A stretch of DNA of 64,000 nucleotides from Istiophorus platypterus (GCA_016859345.1 JADGDC010000110.1:24889-88888), one strand, 5' to 3'; positions 36,356 through 49,980 are shown, counted from the first letter of the stretch. Notes: generated by a model not told the origin, from the letters alone. Numbers and translations: made by a program.

Positions 36356-38960
36356 AGCTCCTCTCTCCTCCACAGCAGCTAAATAACCAGCGTACATTTA
36401 ACCCCACACTGAGCTTTGTCCCTCTTGTAGCGATGCTCTCGCTAAATCACAGTCACTCACAAGCTTCTCATTCCCGTTAGTTACTTTAGCCTAGCAGTTA
36501 GCAAAGGCTTCTCCCTCTCCAGCTCTCTCCTGCTCGCTCTGGTTAATGTTCACTTTTAATTCCGACTCCTTTAGCGATAAGAATGCGTGTATTAAATCGA
36601 GTTTATTTTCAGCGATGGAGATGAGGCTCGGTGAACTGGGAAGCTTTGCACCATGGAAAACAAATCATTAGCAGCAGCGGTTAGCAGCCGCTAACGCTGA
36701 GAGCCGTCTAAGCGTAGCGCTTCTCTCGGCGGCTCAGTCATGGCGGCGGGTGACGGAAGTGTAGCCGGAGACAAAACCCATAATTCACCACAAACCAGTA
36801 CGTCTCAAAAGATTCTCCCCCACAACGACAGAAAACAACTCTGGTTATTGGCAGCTCTATTTTATACGTTTATTTAGCGACACCGGCGACCATGGTTGAA
36901 CGTCTCCCTGGGGCCAGAGGAGGCGACGTCGTGTTCACATGCAAAGACGATGTCGGAATCCGTAGTTTTCTCTGGGCCCCTACTGAATATGACCCGACGA
37001 CATGTACAGCGACATGTCATCGTTCGGTCGCTGGCTGTCGAGGGGGTGTCCAGTAAACCATATTGGCTTTAGAGACAAGTGGCGGACTTTCAGGGGAAGA
37101 CCTGGTCTGATTAAGTCAGATGGCTACATCCCACTATAGATGGAGCAGCTCTCGTTTCCAGAAATCTGAGCTAGTTTATCTGAAAACCAAAACCATGACA
37201 ACTCAAGAGTTGAGAGCAGGAAGCAGAGTTGTAGTCTTACACACTACTGAAATACAACAAAATATGAGACTTAAATGTGGACTCTTTAACATTAGATCAC
37301 TCCCATCCAAAGCTGTATTAGTCAATGATCTGCTATCCAATCATCGAAAGCCTGACTCTTAGTCTCACACAGCCAACCTGAAAACTTTAAAGCCTGTTCT
37401 ATTTGTTATAATGAACCGTGCTCCTGGATCATACTCTGAATTTCTATCTGAATTCCCAGAGTTTTTTATGAACCTTACTCATTAGTACAGACAAACTAAT
37501 CATTGTAGGCGATTTCAATATTCATGTGGACGTTGATAATGATGCCTCAGCACTGCGTTTATCTCACTTTTAGACTCGGTTGGCTTTGCCCAAAGGGTAA
37601 ATAAACCCACTCATAGTTTTAACCACACCCTCGACCTTGTTCAGACCCACGGCTTAGAAATTGAGCACTCGTTTTTCCACAGAATCCTCTTCTCTAGGAC
37701 CATTGTTTAATAACTTTTGATCTTCTCTTACTGGACTACACAGCATTAGGCAAAATGTCTTTACTAATGTCTATCTGATATGGCTGTTGCTAAATTCAAA
37801 GAAGTGATTCCATCACTGCTAAATTCAATGCCAGATCAAAACATAACAGAGAACTCGTATGCTGACTTTAGCCCGTCGCAAATTGATCAGCTTGTTGATA
37901 GCGCTTCAGGCTCAATGAGAACAACACTCGACTCTATTGCCCCTCTAAAAAAAAGATAACAAAACAAAGGAGGTTAGGTCCATGCTTTAACTCCCAAACC
38001 TGTACATTGAAACAAACAATATGAAAACCTGAAGAATCTACTAAACTGGAACAGTCCCGCTCAGCCTGGCATGACAGTGTTAAAACTTACAAGACGGCCC
38101 TCAGCATTGCGGGAGCAGCCTATTACGGCCGTAAAACCCAATATATACTTAGACATTTTCTCTCCTGTCGAGCTTCGCCAACTAATTTCAATGATCTCGT
38201 CATCAAAACCATCAGCCTCTCTCTTAGACCCCGTCCCAACCAGGCTGCTTAAGGAAGTTCTACACTTATTTAGCACTTCTCTATTAGACATAATAAATCT
38301 GTGCTTATATGTCTGTGCTTGGCCTGCAACACCTCAGAAACACATCATCTAATGACATATTTACTCTAGATGGCATTGCTCTGGCCTCTGGCACCAATGC
38401 TGGGAATCTTGGAGTTGTCTTCGTTAAGGACGTGCCCTTCAACTCCCATATAAAACAAACTTCCAGCACTGCCTCTTTTCACCCATGCAAAATCATAAAA
38501 TCAGGCTCATCCTTTCTCAAAATGACACAGAAAAACTATTACATGCTTTTGTTGTTTTACTTCTAGGCTTGATTATGGCAACTCTCTATTATCAGGCTTT
38601 CCCAATAAACCATTGTATGGTCTCTAGCTGATTCAGGATGTTGCTGCAAGAGTATTGGCAAGAAGCAGAAAAAAGAAATCATATCTCTCCTGTGTTAGCT
38701 TCTCTGTATTGGCTCCTGTGAAATCAAAATGCAATTTAAAATTGTTTGTGTCTCCACATTGTTTTCTTGCTGTAGAGTATATGCACTTGAAACAGTTGAG
38801 AGTCCTTTTGTTTGTAATACTTTCACCACGTTCTCTGTATTCATAGCTCAAATTACTGTACTTTCAGTTTTTTCTCTGTAATTCCTGACTTTATTCAGGC
38901 ACTGGGCATAACACTCAGTCACTCAAGCTTCAGATCAAGTTGATGGAGTCTAGATGTTCA
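36356..38960 (+). mobile_element. Most complete L2-clade LINE of the window, spacer 7-8
   Basis: This copy keeps sequence the others lost. Order: 5' region (36356-37260), endonuclease N-terminus with MRLKCGLFNIRSLPSKAV (37267 on, open to 37362), endonuclease C-terminal pieces (SEFLSEFPEF, then LDSVGFAQRVNKPTHSF near 37570-37620), linker (MAVAKFKEVIPSLLNSMP near 37780), RT start (SSSKPSASLLDPVPTRLL near 38200) and C-terminal region near 38660-38850. Frameshifts and stops are frequent and the FLTETW block and RT palm are missing, so it is inactive. It is the best template for the L2 fragments in the other units. Both ends are approximate. Confidence 0.78.
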
Positions 38961-40119
38961 ATACTGTGACAGACAACACGTGTATTAGTGTTACTAGATC
39001 TGTGTAGACCTGAAACGGGGGTAGCTGGAGGAGAACTGGGATAATTCAGGATTGTCTGAAGCTAATCTGAAGTCTGAATCTTAACATCTATTTCAGCCAC
39101 AGATACTGTCTCTTCATCTATCAATCATTTATGGCCATGACTGGTACAGTTTTTCTAATTTTGGACTGTATTTACTGTTGGTTTGCTGCTCATATGAAGT
39201 GGATGTTGGCTAAGAATAAAAATAGAAATGCGATCACAAGTTTAGTGGAGAAACAGTGTCAGCGGAAACACGTTGGTCCTGACAATAAGTGGGTTTCAAG
39301 CAGGGATTGTCACAGCTACAGAAAAATGACTACAGTGTTAGATGACCACAGACTTCTTCATCAACCAGCAGATTTTTTTCTTATGAGGGTGAACAAAGCT
39401 CATCAACTGGTCCGATTGATGAGCCCAGTGGTTTTTAGGTGCAATGTCGGGATTTCATTCAACCTCTGAATAGGTTTTAGATTTCATGTAAAGATTTTGC
39501 TTTAAGGTGACGTTTTCATGCTGTCAAGTTTAATCGAAAAATGCAAAAATCTATGGGTTACAATCTGCATATACATTTCTAAATATTGCTTCACTTTGAC
39601 ACGATTGTTTATATAGTCTGCAGAAAAAGAGAGATGAATGTCACTACTCAGCTTGAGTATGAAATACACAGTAAGTTTTACCATAACAGAACAGATGACA
39701 CTCTTAAGCTTTCGAGACCACAAATTTCAATTTGGTTAAATATTCAAATTTTAGTTCAATCAAAACACTAAACCACAGTAAACACGGATGAATGTGCATA
39801 ATAATTTCGTGAGGGTGGGAATTTATTTGTGAGGATATATGTAGAGGTGAGCGTGAAGGAAACACGAGAGACTGTTTGGATCAGGATGGTCCTGATGTTG
39901 AATTTGAATAACGTCCTAAAAGGAAACTAGCCCTCGACATTATTTTGCAGAAAACTTCTCCATATACTTTATTTCCTGCAAAAACCATGAACATCAAACT
40001 CAGATATTCCTTTCGGTGATAGCTAACCATGCTTTAAATTCCTCTTATCTCTAAAAAGAAAAAGAACAAAAAAACAAAAAACAACAACAATGAAAAAAAA
40101 CAACTGAATAGAACATTGA
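38961..40119. other. Unassigned upstream block before the copy 8 promoter
   Basis: This is the same block as 7656-8805. The frame at 39131-39469 (112 codons) is open here but not conserved across copies. An A/C-rich run lies at about 40055-40105. Confidence 0.55.
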
Positions 40120-40265
40120 ATTTGCATATAAACCTTCCGTGATTCTGAAATGACATCACAGTTCTAGACAGACTCTAGAAGGCCTTTGATATAAATTCCA
40201 GTAGAATCCAGAGCTAGTAAGGGACGCACTGACCCTGGTGACAGACACTACTCAGTTTTGGTTCG
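40120..40265 (+). promoter_or_regulatory. Predicted promoter and 5'UTR of copy 8
   Basis: Octamer ATTTGCAT 40120-40127, CRE-like TGACATCA 40151-40158, TATAAA 40190-40195, then the E0 ATG at 40266. Confidence 0.55.
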
Positions 40266-43200
40266 ATGATCGACCCGTCACTGTTTAGTAGTTATTTGAC
40301 TCGGATGCTCATTGATGATCAGAAGATGTCAAACACCAACCTGCATAAGGGAATGAGGGACTTCAGTGCTTACGCTGATGTAAGTAACCAACTCCGTCAA
40401 GCTCCTACTGTTCATAGGAAAAGGTTTTATTTCAGTGTCATGTGTATAAATATACCTAACCCTTATGGCCTCATATCATCTGGCAAGTTAATGGCAGAAA
40501 CACAAAGTCCAGAAGCTCAGAATAGCCAATAGAATGATTTTTTCAGACTTTCAAGTCTAAAACAAGGATTTTATACTCGGATAAAATAAGAAATTAGGAA
40601 AGTATAAAGCTTTGTATAGCACCATATTTTACAACCTGGTGTTTGCTTTTGTGCTTTATGTACACAAGATAGTTTTTATCATGTTTAAACCAGGAGACGT
40701 GTGTTCATATGCAAAACGATGTCAGAATCCGTAGTTTTCTCTGGGCCCCTACTGAATATGACTGGCGACCACATGTACAGCGACATGTCATCGTTCCGTC
40801 GCTGGCTGTCGAGGGGGTGTCCAGTAAACCATATTGGCTTTAGAGACAAGTGGCGGACTTTCAGGGGAAGACCTGGTCTGATTAAGTCAGATGGCTACAT
40901 CCCACTATAGATGGAGCAGCTCTCGTTTCCAGAAATCTGAGCTAGTTTATCTGAAAACCAAAACCATGACAACTCAAGAGTTGAGAGCAGGAAGCAGAGT
41001 TGTAGTCTTACACACTACTGAAATACAACAAAATATGAGACTTAAATGTGGATTCTTTAACATTAGATCACTCCCATTTTGATGTATTTTTCTTACCGAG
41101 ACCTGGTTGTCTCATGATGAATGTGTCAGCTTACGAATCCACTCCCCCAGTCATATTAATACTCATATTCCCAGAGGCACTGGCCGAGGAGGTGGAGTTG
41201 CAGCCATTTTCAACTCAAGCCTCTTAATCAACCCTAAACCTAAAATCAGCCATGACTCTTTCACAGACAATGACCAGTAGTCTGGTCCGTATATTACTTT
41301 AGTATACAGTATACCGTTCACACAGACATGTCGTGTGTAGTGTATGTATTCATGTTAAAATATAGTATAGTATGGCCAAGTAATACAGTTTATAATTTTT
41401 ATGGAGTAGAATAACCCATAATTTACTGTGTCATTATAACCAACTGACTCGATAAACTTAACAATTAAAAAATCGTCTATTTTCACAGACACCTAAAAGC
41501 CACACTATATCGGTGGCTCCACTAACCAGTCCAGTATACTGGACGCAGAGAGAGAAACTGAAAGGGCTCAGGCGCTGCGTTAATTCAACACGCAGAGAGG
41601 CTGTGCGCTTCACAGCAAAAGCGCATAAAGGGCCATTCTGGAGAGGCTGAATCTCTCCATGAAACGCTGCAACCTAACCTCACCTCAGCCCCCAGCTTCT
41701 CCAAGACAGAGCCCTGAATCCTCTGTGAGACAACGGTGGATCAGGCCTGTCTTAAACGGACTTCCTTCAAGCCAGGAGGAGAACATCTGCAGCTGGATGT
41801 CCGGGTCCAACCAGATGTTGGATGAAGAGGACCGCTTTTTTGAGAAGAAGCTGCATCTAGGTGGGCAAATGGCCATACTTGCCTGTAAGTTGGCTAAGGT
41901 GACAGGCAGGACACAAGCCCGAGCCCAAGCCCACCCTCCTCCAGAGGTAGCAGCGTGGACACACACACTCCCACGTGAGCTGAGGGCCATTCCGTTTTTA
42001 GGAAGCCCGATGGGTCACGCTTCACCCTCTCCTCCCCTGAAACATCCACCCGGAGAGAAATCTCAAATCCCGGTGAGAGTCCGTGGCCCTGCTCTGCCAC
42101 CCTTCACCCTGCTCCTCCGCCTAAAGAGAAACCAGGAGAACATCTCGGGTCCTGAGAAGCAGTGAAGCAGGTAAGTTCAGGCCGTTGCATGAAGATGACT
42201 TCCTTTACTGGATTTCTACCAGGAAACGTTTGACATAGGGAAAAACTTGAAGATTTGATTAAAGGAAAAAGTTGGATATTTGAATAACATTGATTTTTTT
42301 TTCTGTAAATCTGAACAGACAATAAGATAGCTGATGGATGCGCAGTCCAGTCTGCTAAAATCAAGAGGGAGGCGTTTGTGGCAAGTCAGGAACACTTCCA
42401 GCTTGACCACCACCCATCTCCTCAACCTCCCAGAAGAACGACCCTTGTCGTAAAACCTCCCTCAACAGCTGCCCCGACCAACAGAAAGGGACCCCGACGT
42501 GGGACAAACCTCCGCCCTCCGAAGCCTGACAGCGGAGCGGGTAAGCGTGACCTTCAGCCTTTGGTCAACGCTTCAGCGGGCGTGTCCCTTTTCTTTGGGC
42601 AGCTCAACTCAGAAAACTGGTAAGTCACCCACACAACAGACAAATACAGACAGATTTAAACAGCATAACCAGCGAGGACACAGCCGTCGATTCTTCCCCA
42701 AGCAGCGCTTAACACAATTCATTCTGTTTTCTAATCAAACTATAGGGAGAAGAAAATAGATGGACTACGGTCTATTCAAGCTCTGGCGAGACAGGATCCA
42801 GAGCAACTGCAGACCAGACTGCATGAAGTCTGCCTGGTCGTCACGGAAGAGGTACATATTTCTCTTTGTCTAAGTGTTTGTCTTTGCTTTGCGTGCAGTT
42901 TTCAGTTTTCTTTGTTTCGTGTATCTAAACTGTGAATAGAGAAATATTGAACCATGTTCTCATTTACCGTCTAGGTGAAAAACCTGCGTTCCGCTGTGGC
43001 CTGCGCTGCAATGGAAACCATAGCAGCGCTCCATGTGCACCTTGGGAAGGCCATGGACCCTGAGGCAGAGACGACCGGCGCGCCCTGCTGCTGAAGTTGG
43101 CGCAGGCGACCAGCTCCTTCATTCACGAGCAGGTCGATCTTGCCCTGGATGCGCTGGTGGAGAACTGCAGCCCGGAAGGGTTGTGGCGTTCTGCTCAACA

Positions 43201-43746
43201 CGGATTGAGGTATGAGGAGGAATCTGATCAGAATTTCAAAGAAAGTGGAGTAGCAGCAGCTTTTAAGTACATTATATAAAAACATAACGGCAGCATTTGT
43301 CTGACTCTAGCTTTCCCTGTCTTTTCTCTTCTTTAGCCACCGTTGTGCTGCAGTGAGGGGGAGCACTGCCAAGCACCTCCACCAGCTGGCCGACATCATT
43401 GGAGATGAGCGAATCTTCAGCACAGGGAAGATCTTTGCGGAGCGTTTCCTTACTGCTGTCAGTAAGATGTCGCTGGATGCCGCACCAGAAGTCAGGTTGG
43501 TAACCAAGTCCTGCATGATCATATCCTGTGAAAATGCTGTTTGTGGTCAGAATCTCGTAAACTTCCACGCATTGTGCTTAAAGAACAAGTAGCTAAATGA
43601 GAAATGTACTTCTTCACAGGCACCACGGACAAAAGATGCTCCAGGGCCTCGCCCAGCAGAAGGAGTTCACAGTCCTGTCAAACCCCCTTATCCCAGTGAA
43701 AGACAGGCGTCCGCTGGAAAAGATTTTGAGGAACTTAATGCACTAG
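40266..43746 (+). pseudogene. TOGARAM-like copy 8 (E0-E6, E1 and E4 frameshifted)
   Basis: Exons: E0 40266-40379 (open), E1 41489-42170, E2 42319-42619, E3 42746-42851, E4 42975-43209, E5 43337-43495, E6 43620-43746. E1 loses a base at ATATCGGTGG and has further indels at GAGA runs and in the Pro-rich half. E4 is 4 nt short, with the same CCCGGAAGG, TTGTGGCG and AACACGG forms as copy 3. E0, E2, E3, E5 and E6 are open with intact lengths. E6 has a Thr-to-Pro change shared with copy 9. Promoter, E0 and poly(A) signal are all present, so apart from the indels this is a complete unit. Confidence 0.8.
40701..41302 (+). mobile_element. L2 LINE fragment in intron 1 of copy 8
   Basis: It has the same extent and decay as the fragment at 9385-9990. 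Confidence 0.75.
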
Positions 43747-44123
43747 AGGATTTTCTTGGAGTGTTCCTGTTTCCTCCAATTGTCCAGTGAAATGTGGCAG
43801 AGGTTACCTAGAGCCTCTAAATTGTAATTATATTTATGTATGTATGTTTATAACGGCTGTGATTGACTGTAAACCAATGTCTGCCTTGTAAATGACTGGC
43901 GATCTGTCCAGGGTGTATACTGGACATGTCGCCAGTCTATTATCGTATCTCATGGCCCTTGCAGTCACCAGCTGTCAACCCAATTTGTGTATCCTCTTTC
44001 TTCTCTAAATATAATAACAATAATCGAAAACACTGTCTGTGTAGACTGTTCTTAATTATTCACATCATTGTGTTCTGTTGCATCTCGGCCTTTACCAAAG
44101 TGCCATTTAATGCAGTGTTTTGC

Positions 44124-44129
44124 AATAAA
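44124..44129 (+). terminator. Poly(A) signal AATAAA, copy 8
   Basis: AATAAA lies in the conserved 3'UTR context about 380 nt after the copy 8 stop. Confidence 0.8.
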
Positions 44130-44295
44130 ACTTTGCAACTCAATCAACTGTGTCAGCAGTCCGTCCAGTCAACATCATGACTACAGGATTTTCTGACTGC
44201 TTTAGCCAGTGGCTGATAACAGGTTCTAACTCTAAAGAGGGACTTAAGCCTTATTTCAGTGTAGGAGAAACATAATAAACAACAAGATCAACTAT

Positions 44296-44844
44296 AAAGG
44301 TTCTAGAGGCTTTTCTCTTTCCAAAAATGTCAGGAATTTCACATATTAAAGAGGAAAAGATTTAATGTAGCCATAAGGAGACACAAGCCAGTGTCTTATT
44401 GTGCGGTCCCAAGCCGGATAAATACAGAGGTTGTGTCAGGAAGGGCATCCGGCGTAAATCTTTTGCCAAATCAAACATGCGAGTCAGATCTATTAATCCC
44501 ATACCGGATCGGTCGAGGCCGGGTTAACAACGACCGCCATCGGTGCTGTTCACCTACAGGGTGCGGTGGACATTGGACTACTGTTGGTAGAAGAAGAAGG
44601 AGAGGAGGAAGGTGTGTTCATAGGAAGAGAGAGAAGAGGAATGCCAAGAGGCTAGGACTGAGAGTAGGGACTTTGAATGTTGGAACCATGACAGGAAAGG
44701 GTAGAGAGTTAGTTGACATGATGCAGAGGAGGAAGGTAGACATACTGTGTGTCCAGGAGACCAGGTGGAAAGGTAGCAAGGTTCTAGAGGCTCTTCTCTT
44801 TCCAAAAAAGTCAGGAATTTCACATGTTAAAGAGGAAAAGATTT
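44296..44844 (+). repeat. Direct repeats flanking the RTE fragment, spacer 8-9
   Basis: Near-identical segments of about 67 bp at 44296-44363 and 44778-44844 bracket the RTE fragment, as in spacer 3-4. Confidence 0.75.
44374..44780 (+). mobile_element. RTE-clade LINE 5' leader and endonuclease start, spacer 8-9
   Basis: It has the same content as 13064-13473. The leader part has small indels that shift its frame, while the GTLNVGTMTGKGREL and CVQETRWKGSK part is open and runs on to 44921. Confidence 0.73.
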
Positions 44845-44919
44845 CGTATGAGTGTTTGAGTATAAGGAATTTTTGTCCAAGTGGATTGATGATTTCATGG
44901 GGAAATTTTCCTTTGATAT

Positions 44920-44955
44920 GACTGTCTACTACACAGTATATAGTAGTAGACAGTC
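44920..44955. repeat. Perfect hairpin, 13-bp arms, spacer 8-9
   Basis: The inverted repeat and loop are identical to those at 1967. Confidence 0.85.
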
Positions 44956-45036
44956 GTGGTCAATATTTATTCTTCTCCTGAAGAATTTTCATGTGAGCAG
45001 AAGTTTGTTTTGCTGCTCTGCTTCTTCCCAGTTAAT

Positions 45037-46239
45037 TTAGCTCCTCTCTCCTCCACAGCAGCTAAATAACCAGCGTACATTTAACCCACACTGAGCTTTG
45101 TCCCTCTTGTAGCGATGCTCTCGCTAAATCACAGTCACTCACAAGCTTCTCATTCCCGTTAGTTACTTTAGCCTAGCAGTTAGCAAAGGCTTCTCCCTCT
45201 CCAGCTCTCTCCTGCTCGCTCTGGTTAATGTTCACTTTTAATTCCGACTCCTTTAGCGATAAAGAATGCGGGTATTAAATCGAGTTTATTTTCAGCGATG
45301 GAGATGAGGCTCGGTGAACTGGGGCGAAGCTTTGCACCATGGAAAACAAATCATTAGCAACAGCGGTTAGCAGCCCGCTAACCGCTGAGAAATCGTCTAA
45401 GCGTAGCCGCTTCTCCCCGGCGGCTCAGTCATGGCGGCTGGTGGCGGAAGTGTAGCCCGAAGACAAAACCCATAATTCACCACAAACCAGTACGTCTCAA
45501 AAGATTCTCCCCACACAACGACAGAAAAACAACTCTGGTTATTGGCAGCTCTATTTTATCGTTAAGTTAGCGACACCAGCGACCATGGTTGAACGTCTCC
45601 TGGGGCCAGAGGAGGCGACGTCGTGTTCATATGCAAAGACGATGTCGGAATCCGTAGTTTTCTCTGGGCCCCTACTGAATATGACCGGCGACGACATGTA
45701 CAGCGACATGTCATCGTTTGGTCGCTGGCTGTCGAGGGGGTGTCCAGTAAACCATATTGGCTTTAGAGACAAGTGGTGTACGAGTGGCGGACTTTCAGGG
45801 GAAGACCTGGTCTGATTAAGTCAGATGGCTACATCCCACTATAGATGGAGCAGCTCTCGTTTCTAGAAGTCTGAGCTAGTTTATCGGAAAACCAAAACCA
45901 TGACAACTCAAGAGTTGAGAGCAAGAAGCAGAGTTGTAGTCTTACACACTACTGAAATACAACAAAATATGAGACTTAAATTTGGACTCTTTAACATTAG
46001 ATCACTCCCATTTTGATGTATTTTTTCTTACCGAGACCTGGTTGTCTCATGATGAATCTGTTAGCTTAAACGAATCCACTCCCCCAGTCATATTAATACT
46101 CATATTCCCAGAGGCACTGGCCGAGGAGGTGGAGTTGCAGCCATTTTCAACTCAAGCCTCTTAATCAACCCTAAACCTAAAATCAGCCATGACTCTTTCA
46201 CAGACAATGACCAGTAGTCTGGTCCGTATATTACTTTAG
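45037..46239 (+). mobile_element. L2 LINE 5' region and endonuclease start, upstream of copy 9
   Basis: It has the same content as 2081-3285 and directly precedes E1 of copy 9 without an E0. Confidence 0.75.
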
Positions 46240-46426
46240 TATACAGTATACCGTTCACACAGACATGTCGTGTGTAGTGTATGTATTCATGTTAAAATAT
46301 AGTATAGTATGGCCAAGTAATACAGTTTATAATTTTTATGGAGTAGAATAACCCATAATTTACTGTGTCATTATAACCAACTGACTCGATAAACTTAACA
46401 ATTAAAAAATCGTCTATTTTTCACAG

Positions 46427-48695
46427 ACACCTAAAAGCCACACTATATCGAGTGGCTCCACTAACCAGTCCAGTATACTGGACGCAGAGAGAGCTGAAAG
46501 GGCTCAGAGCGCTGCGTTAATTCAACACGCAGAGAGGCTGTGCGCTTCACAGCAAGCGCGCAAAAGGGCCATTCTGGAGAGGCTGAATCTCTCCATGAAA
46601 CGCTGCAACCTAACCTCACCTCAGCCCCCAGCTTCTCCAAGACAGAGCCCTGAATCCTCTGTGAGACAACGGTGGATCAGGCCTGTCTTAAACGGACTTC
46701 CTTCAAGCCAGGAGGAGAACATCTGCAGCTGGATGTCGGGTCCAACCAGATGTTGGATGAAGAGGACCGCTTTTTTGAGAAGAAGCTGCATCTAGGTGGG
46801 CAAATGGCCATACTTGCCTGTAAGTTGGCTAAGGTGACAGGCAAGGACACAAGCCCGAGCCCAAGCCCACCCTCCTCCAGAGGTAGCAGCGTGGACACAC
46901 ACACTCCACGTGAGCTGAGGGCCATTCCGTTTTTAGGAAGCCCCGATGGGTCACGCTTCACCCCTACTCCTCCCCCTGAAACATCCACCCGGAGGAAATC
47001 TCAAATCGGTGAGAGTCCGTGGCCCTGCTCTGCCACCCTTCACCCCTGCTCCTCCGCCTAAAGAGAAAACCAGGAGAACATCTCGGGTCCTGAGGAAACG
47101 CAGTGAAGCAGGTAAGTTCAGGCCGTTGCATGAAGATGACTTCCTTTACTGGATTTCTACCAGGAAACGTTTGACATAGGGAAAAACTTGAAGATTTGAT
47201 TAAAGGAAAAAGTTGGATATTTGAATAACATTGATTTTTTTTCTGTAAATCTGAACAGACAATAAGATAGCTGATGGATGCGCAGTCCAGTCTGCTAAAA
47301 TCAAGAGGGAGGCGTTTGTGGCAAGTCAGGAACACTTCCAGCTTGACCACCACCCATCTCCTCAACCTCCCAGAAGAACGACCCTTGTCGTAAAACCTCC
47401 CTCAACAGCTGCCCCGACCAACAGAAAGGGACCCCGACGTGGGACAAACCTCCGCCCTCCGAAGCCTGACAGCGGAGCGGGTAAGCGTGACCTTCAGCCT
47501 TTGGTCAACGCTTCAGCGGGCGTGTCCCTTTTCTTTGGGCAGCTCAACTCAGAAAACTGGTAAGTCACCCACACAACAGACAAATACAGACAGATTTAAA
47601 CAGCATAACCAGCGAGGACACAGCCGTCGATTCTTCCCCAAGCAGCGCTTAACACAATTCATTCTGTTTTCTAATCAAACTATAGGGAGAAGAAAATAGA
47701 TGGACTACGGTCTATTCAAGCTCTGGCGAGACAGGATCCAGAGCAACTGCAGACCAGACTGCATGAAGTCTGCCTGGTCGTCACGGAAGAGGTACATATT
47801 TCTCTTTGTCTAAGTGTTTGTCTTTGCTTTGCGTGCAGTTTTCAGTTTTCTTTGTTTTACGTGTATCTAAACTGTGAATAGAGAAATATTGAACCATGTT
47901 CTCATTTACCGTCTAGGTGAAAAACCTGCGTTCCGCTGTGGCCTGCGCTGCAATGGAAACCATAGCAGCGCTCCATGTGCACCTTGGGAAGGCCATGGAC
48001 CCTGAGGCAGAGACGACCGGCCGCGCCCTGCTGCTGAAGTTGGCGCAGACGACCAGCTCCTTCATTCACGAGCAGGTCGATCTTGCCCTGGATGCGCTGG
48101 TGGAGAACTGCAGCCCCGGAAGGGTTGTGAGCGTTCTGCTCAACACCGGATTGAGGTATGAGGAGGGAATCTGATCAGAATTTCAAAGAAAGTGGAGTAG
48201 CAGCAGCTTTTAAAGGACATTATATAAAAACATAACGGCAGCATTTGTCTGACTCCTAGCTTTCCCTGTCTTTTCTCTTCTTTAGCCACCGTTGTGCTGC
48301 AGTGAGGGGGAGCACTGCCAAGCACCTCCACCAGCTGGCCGACATCATTGGAGATGAGCGAATCTTCAGCACAGGGAAGATCTTTGCGGAGCGTTTCCTT
48401 ACTGCTGTCAGTAAGATGTCGCTGGATGCCGCACCAGAAGTCAGGTTGGTAACCAAGTCCTGCATGATCATATCCTGTGAAAATGCTGTTTGTGGTCAGA
48501 ATCTCGTAAACTTCCACGCATTGTGCTTAAAGAACAAGTAGCTAAATGAGAAATGTACTTCTTCACAGGCACCACGGACAAAAGATGCTCCAGGGCCTCG
48601 CCCAGCAGAAGGAGTTCACAGTCCTGTCAAACCCCCTTATCCCAGTGAAAGACAGGCGTCCGCTGGAAAAGATTTTGAGGAACTTAATGCACTAG
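46427..48695 (+). pseudogene. TOGARAM-like copy 9 (E1-E6, no E0, TOG exons intact)
   Basis: Exons: E1 46427-47111, E2 47259-47559, E3 47686-47791, E4 47917-48155, E5 48286-48444, E6 48569-48695. E2-E6 are all open with the intact lengths (301, 106, 239, 159, 127 nt), so the full TOG domain is readable. E1 is open from its acceptor for about 100 codons, then loses a C in ATGTCGGGTCC and meets TAG. Two further bases are missing at AAATCGGTGAG, which restores the frame downstream. It lacks E0 and the octamer/TATA promoter and has the L2 5' region in front. Copies 8 and 9 share many private variants (E2 TTTGGTCAACG, E6 CCCCCTTAT) and are recent duplicates. Confidence 0.82.
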
Positions 48696-49074
48696 AGGAT
48701 TTTCTTGGAGTGTTCCTGTTTCCTCAATTGTCCAGTGAAATGTGGCAGAGGTTACCTAGAGCCTCTAAATTGTAATTATATTTATGTATGTATGTTTGTA
48801 AACGGCTGTGATTGACTGTAAACCAATGTCTGCCTTGTAAATGACTGGCGATCTGTCCAGGGTGTATACTGGACATGTCGCCAGTCTATTACATCGTATC
48901 TCATGGCCCTTGCAGTCACCAGCTGTCAACCCAATTTGTGTATCCTCTTTCTTCTCTAAATATAATAACAATAATCGAAAACACTGTCTGTGTAGACTGT
49001 TCTTAATTATTCACATCATTGTGTTCTGTTGCATCTCGGCCTTTACCAAAGTGCCATTTAATGCAGTGTTTTGC

Positions 49075-49080
49075 AATAAA
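49075..49080 (+). terminator. Poly(A) signal AATAAA, copy 9
   Basis: AATAAA lies in the conserved 3'UTR context about 380 nt after the copy 9 stop. Confidence 0.8.
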
Positions 49081-49247
49081 ACTTTGCAACTCAATCAACT
49101 GTGTCAGCAGTCCGTCCAGTCAACATCATGACTACAGGATTTTCTGACTGCTTTAGCCAGTGGCTGATAACAGGTTCTAACTCTAAAAGAGGGACTTAAG
49201 CCTTATTTCAGTGTAGGAGAAACATAATAAACAACAAGATCAACTAT

Positions 49248-49788
49248 AAAGGTTCTAGAGGCTTTTCTCTTTCCAAAAATGTCAGGAATTTCACATATTA
49301 AAGAGGAAAAGATTTAATGTAGCATAAGGAGACACAAGCCAGTGTCTTATTGTGCGGTCCCAAGCCGGATAAATACAGAGGGTTGTGTCAGGAAGGGCAT
49401 CCGACGTAAATCTTTTGCCAAATCAAACATGCGAGTCAGATCTATTAATCCCATACGGATCGGTCGAGGCCGGGTTAACAACGACACATCGGTGCTGTTC
49501 ACCTACAGGGTGCCGGTGGACATTGGACTACTGTTGGTAGAAGAAGGAGAGGAGGAAGGTGTGTTCATAGGAAGAGAGAGAGGAATGCCAAGAGGCTAGG
49601 ACTGAGAGTAGGGACTTTGAATGTTGGAACCATGACAGGAAAGGGTAGAGAGTTAGTTGACATGATGCAGAGGAGGAAGGTAGACATACTGTGTGTCCAG
49701 GAGACCAGGTGGAAAGGTAGCAAGGTTCTAGAGGCTCTTCTCTTTCCAAAAAAGTCAGGAATTTCACATGTTAAAGAGGAAAAGATTT
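49248..49788 (+). repeat. Direct repeats flanking the RTE fragment, spacer 9-10
   Basis: Segments of about 67 bp at 49248-49315 and 49722-49788 bracket the RTE fragment, as in spacer 3-4. Confidence 0.75.
49323..49723 (+). mobile_element. RTE-clade LINE 5' leader and endonuclease start, spacer 9-10
   Basis: It has the same content as 13064-13473, with small deletions in the leader. The GTMTGKGREL and CVQETRWKGSK part is open to 49865. Confidence 0.73.
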
Positions 49789-49863
49789 CGTATGAGTGTT
49801 TGAGTATAAGGAATTTTTGTCCAAGTGGATTGATGATTTCATGGGGAAATTTTCCTTTGATAT

Positions 49864-49899
49864 GACTGTCTACTACACAGTATATAGTAGTAGACAGTC
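49864..49899. repeat. Perfect hairpin, 13-bp arms, spacer 9-10
   Basis: The inverted repeat and loop are identical to those at 1967. Confidence 0.85.
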
Positions 49900-49980
49900 G
49901 TGGTCAATATTTATTCTTCTCCTGAAGAATTTTCATGTGAGCAGAAGTTTGTTTTGCTGCTCTGCTTCTTCCCAGTTAAT

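Noticed and set aside
39131..39469. 112-codon open frame in the block before copy 8
   Set aside because: It is open only here and, shorter, at 21807-22067. The matching places in spacers 2-3, 6-7 and 10-11 contain stops. I recognise no domain and see no splice context.
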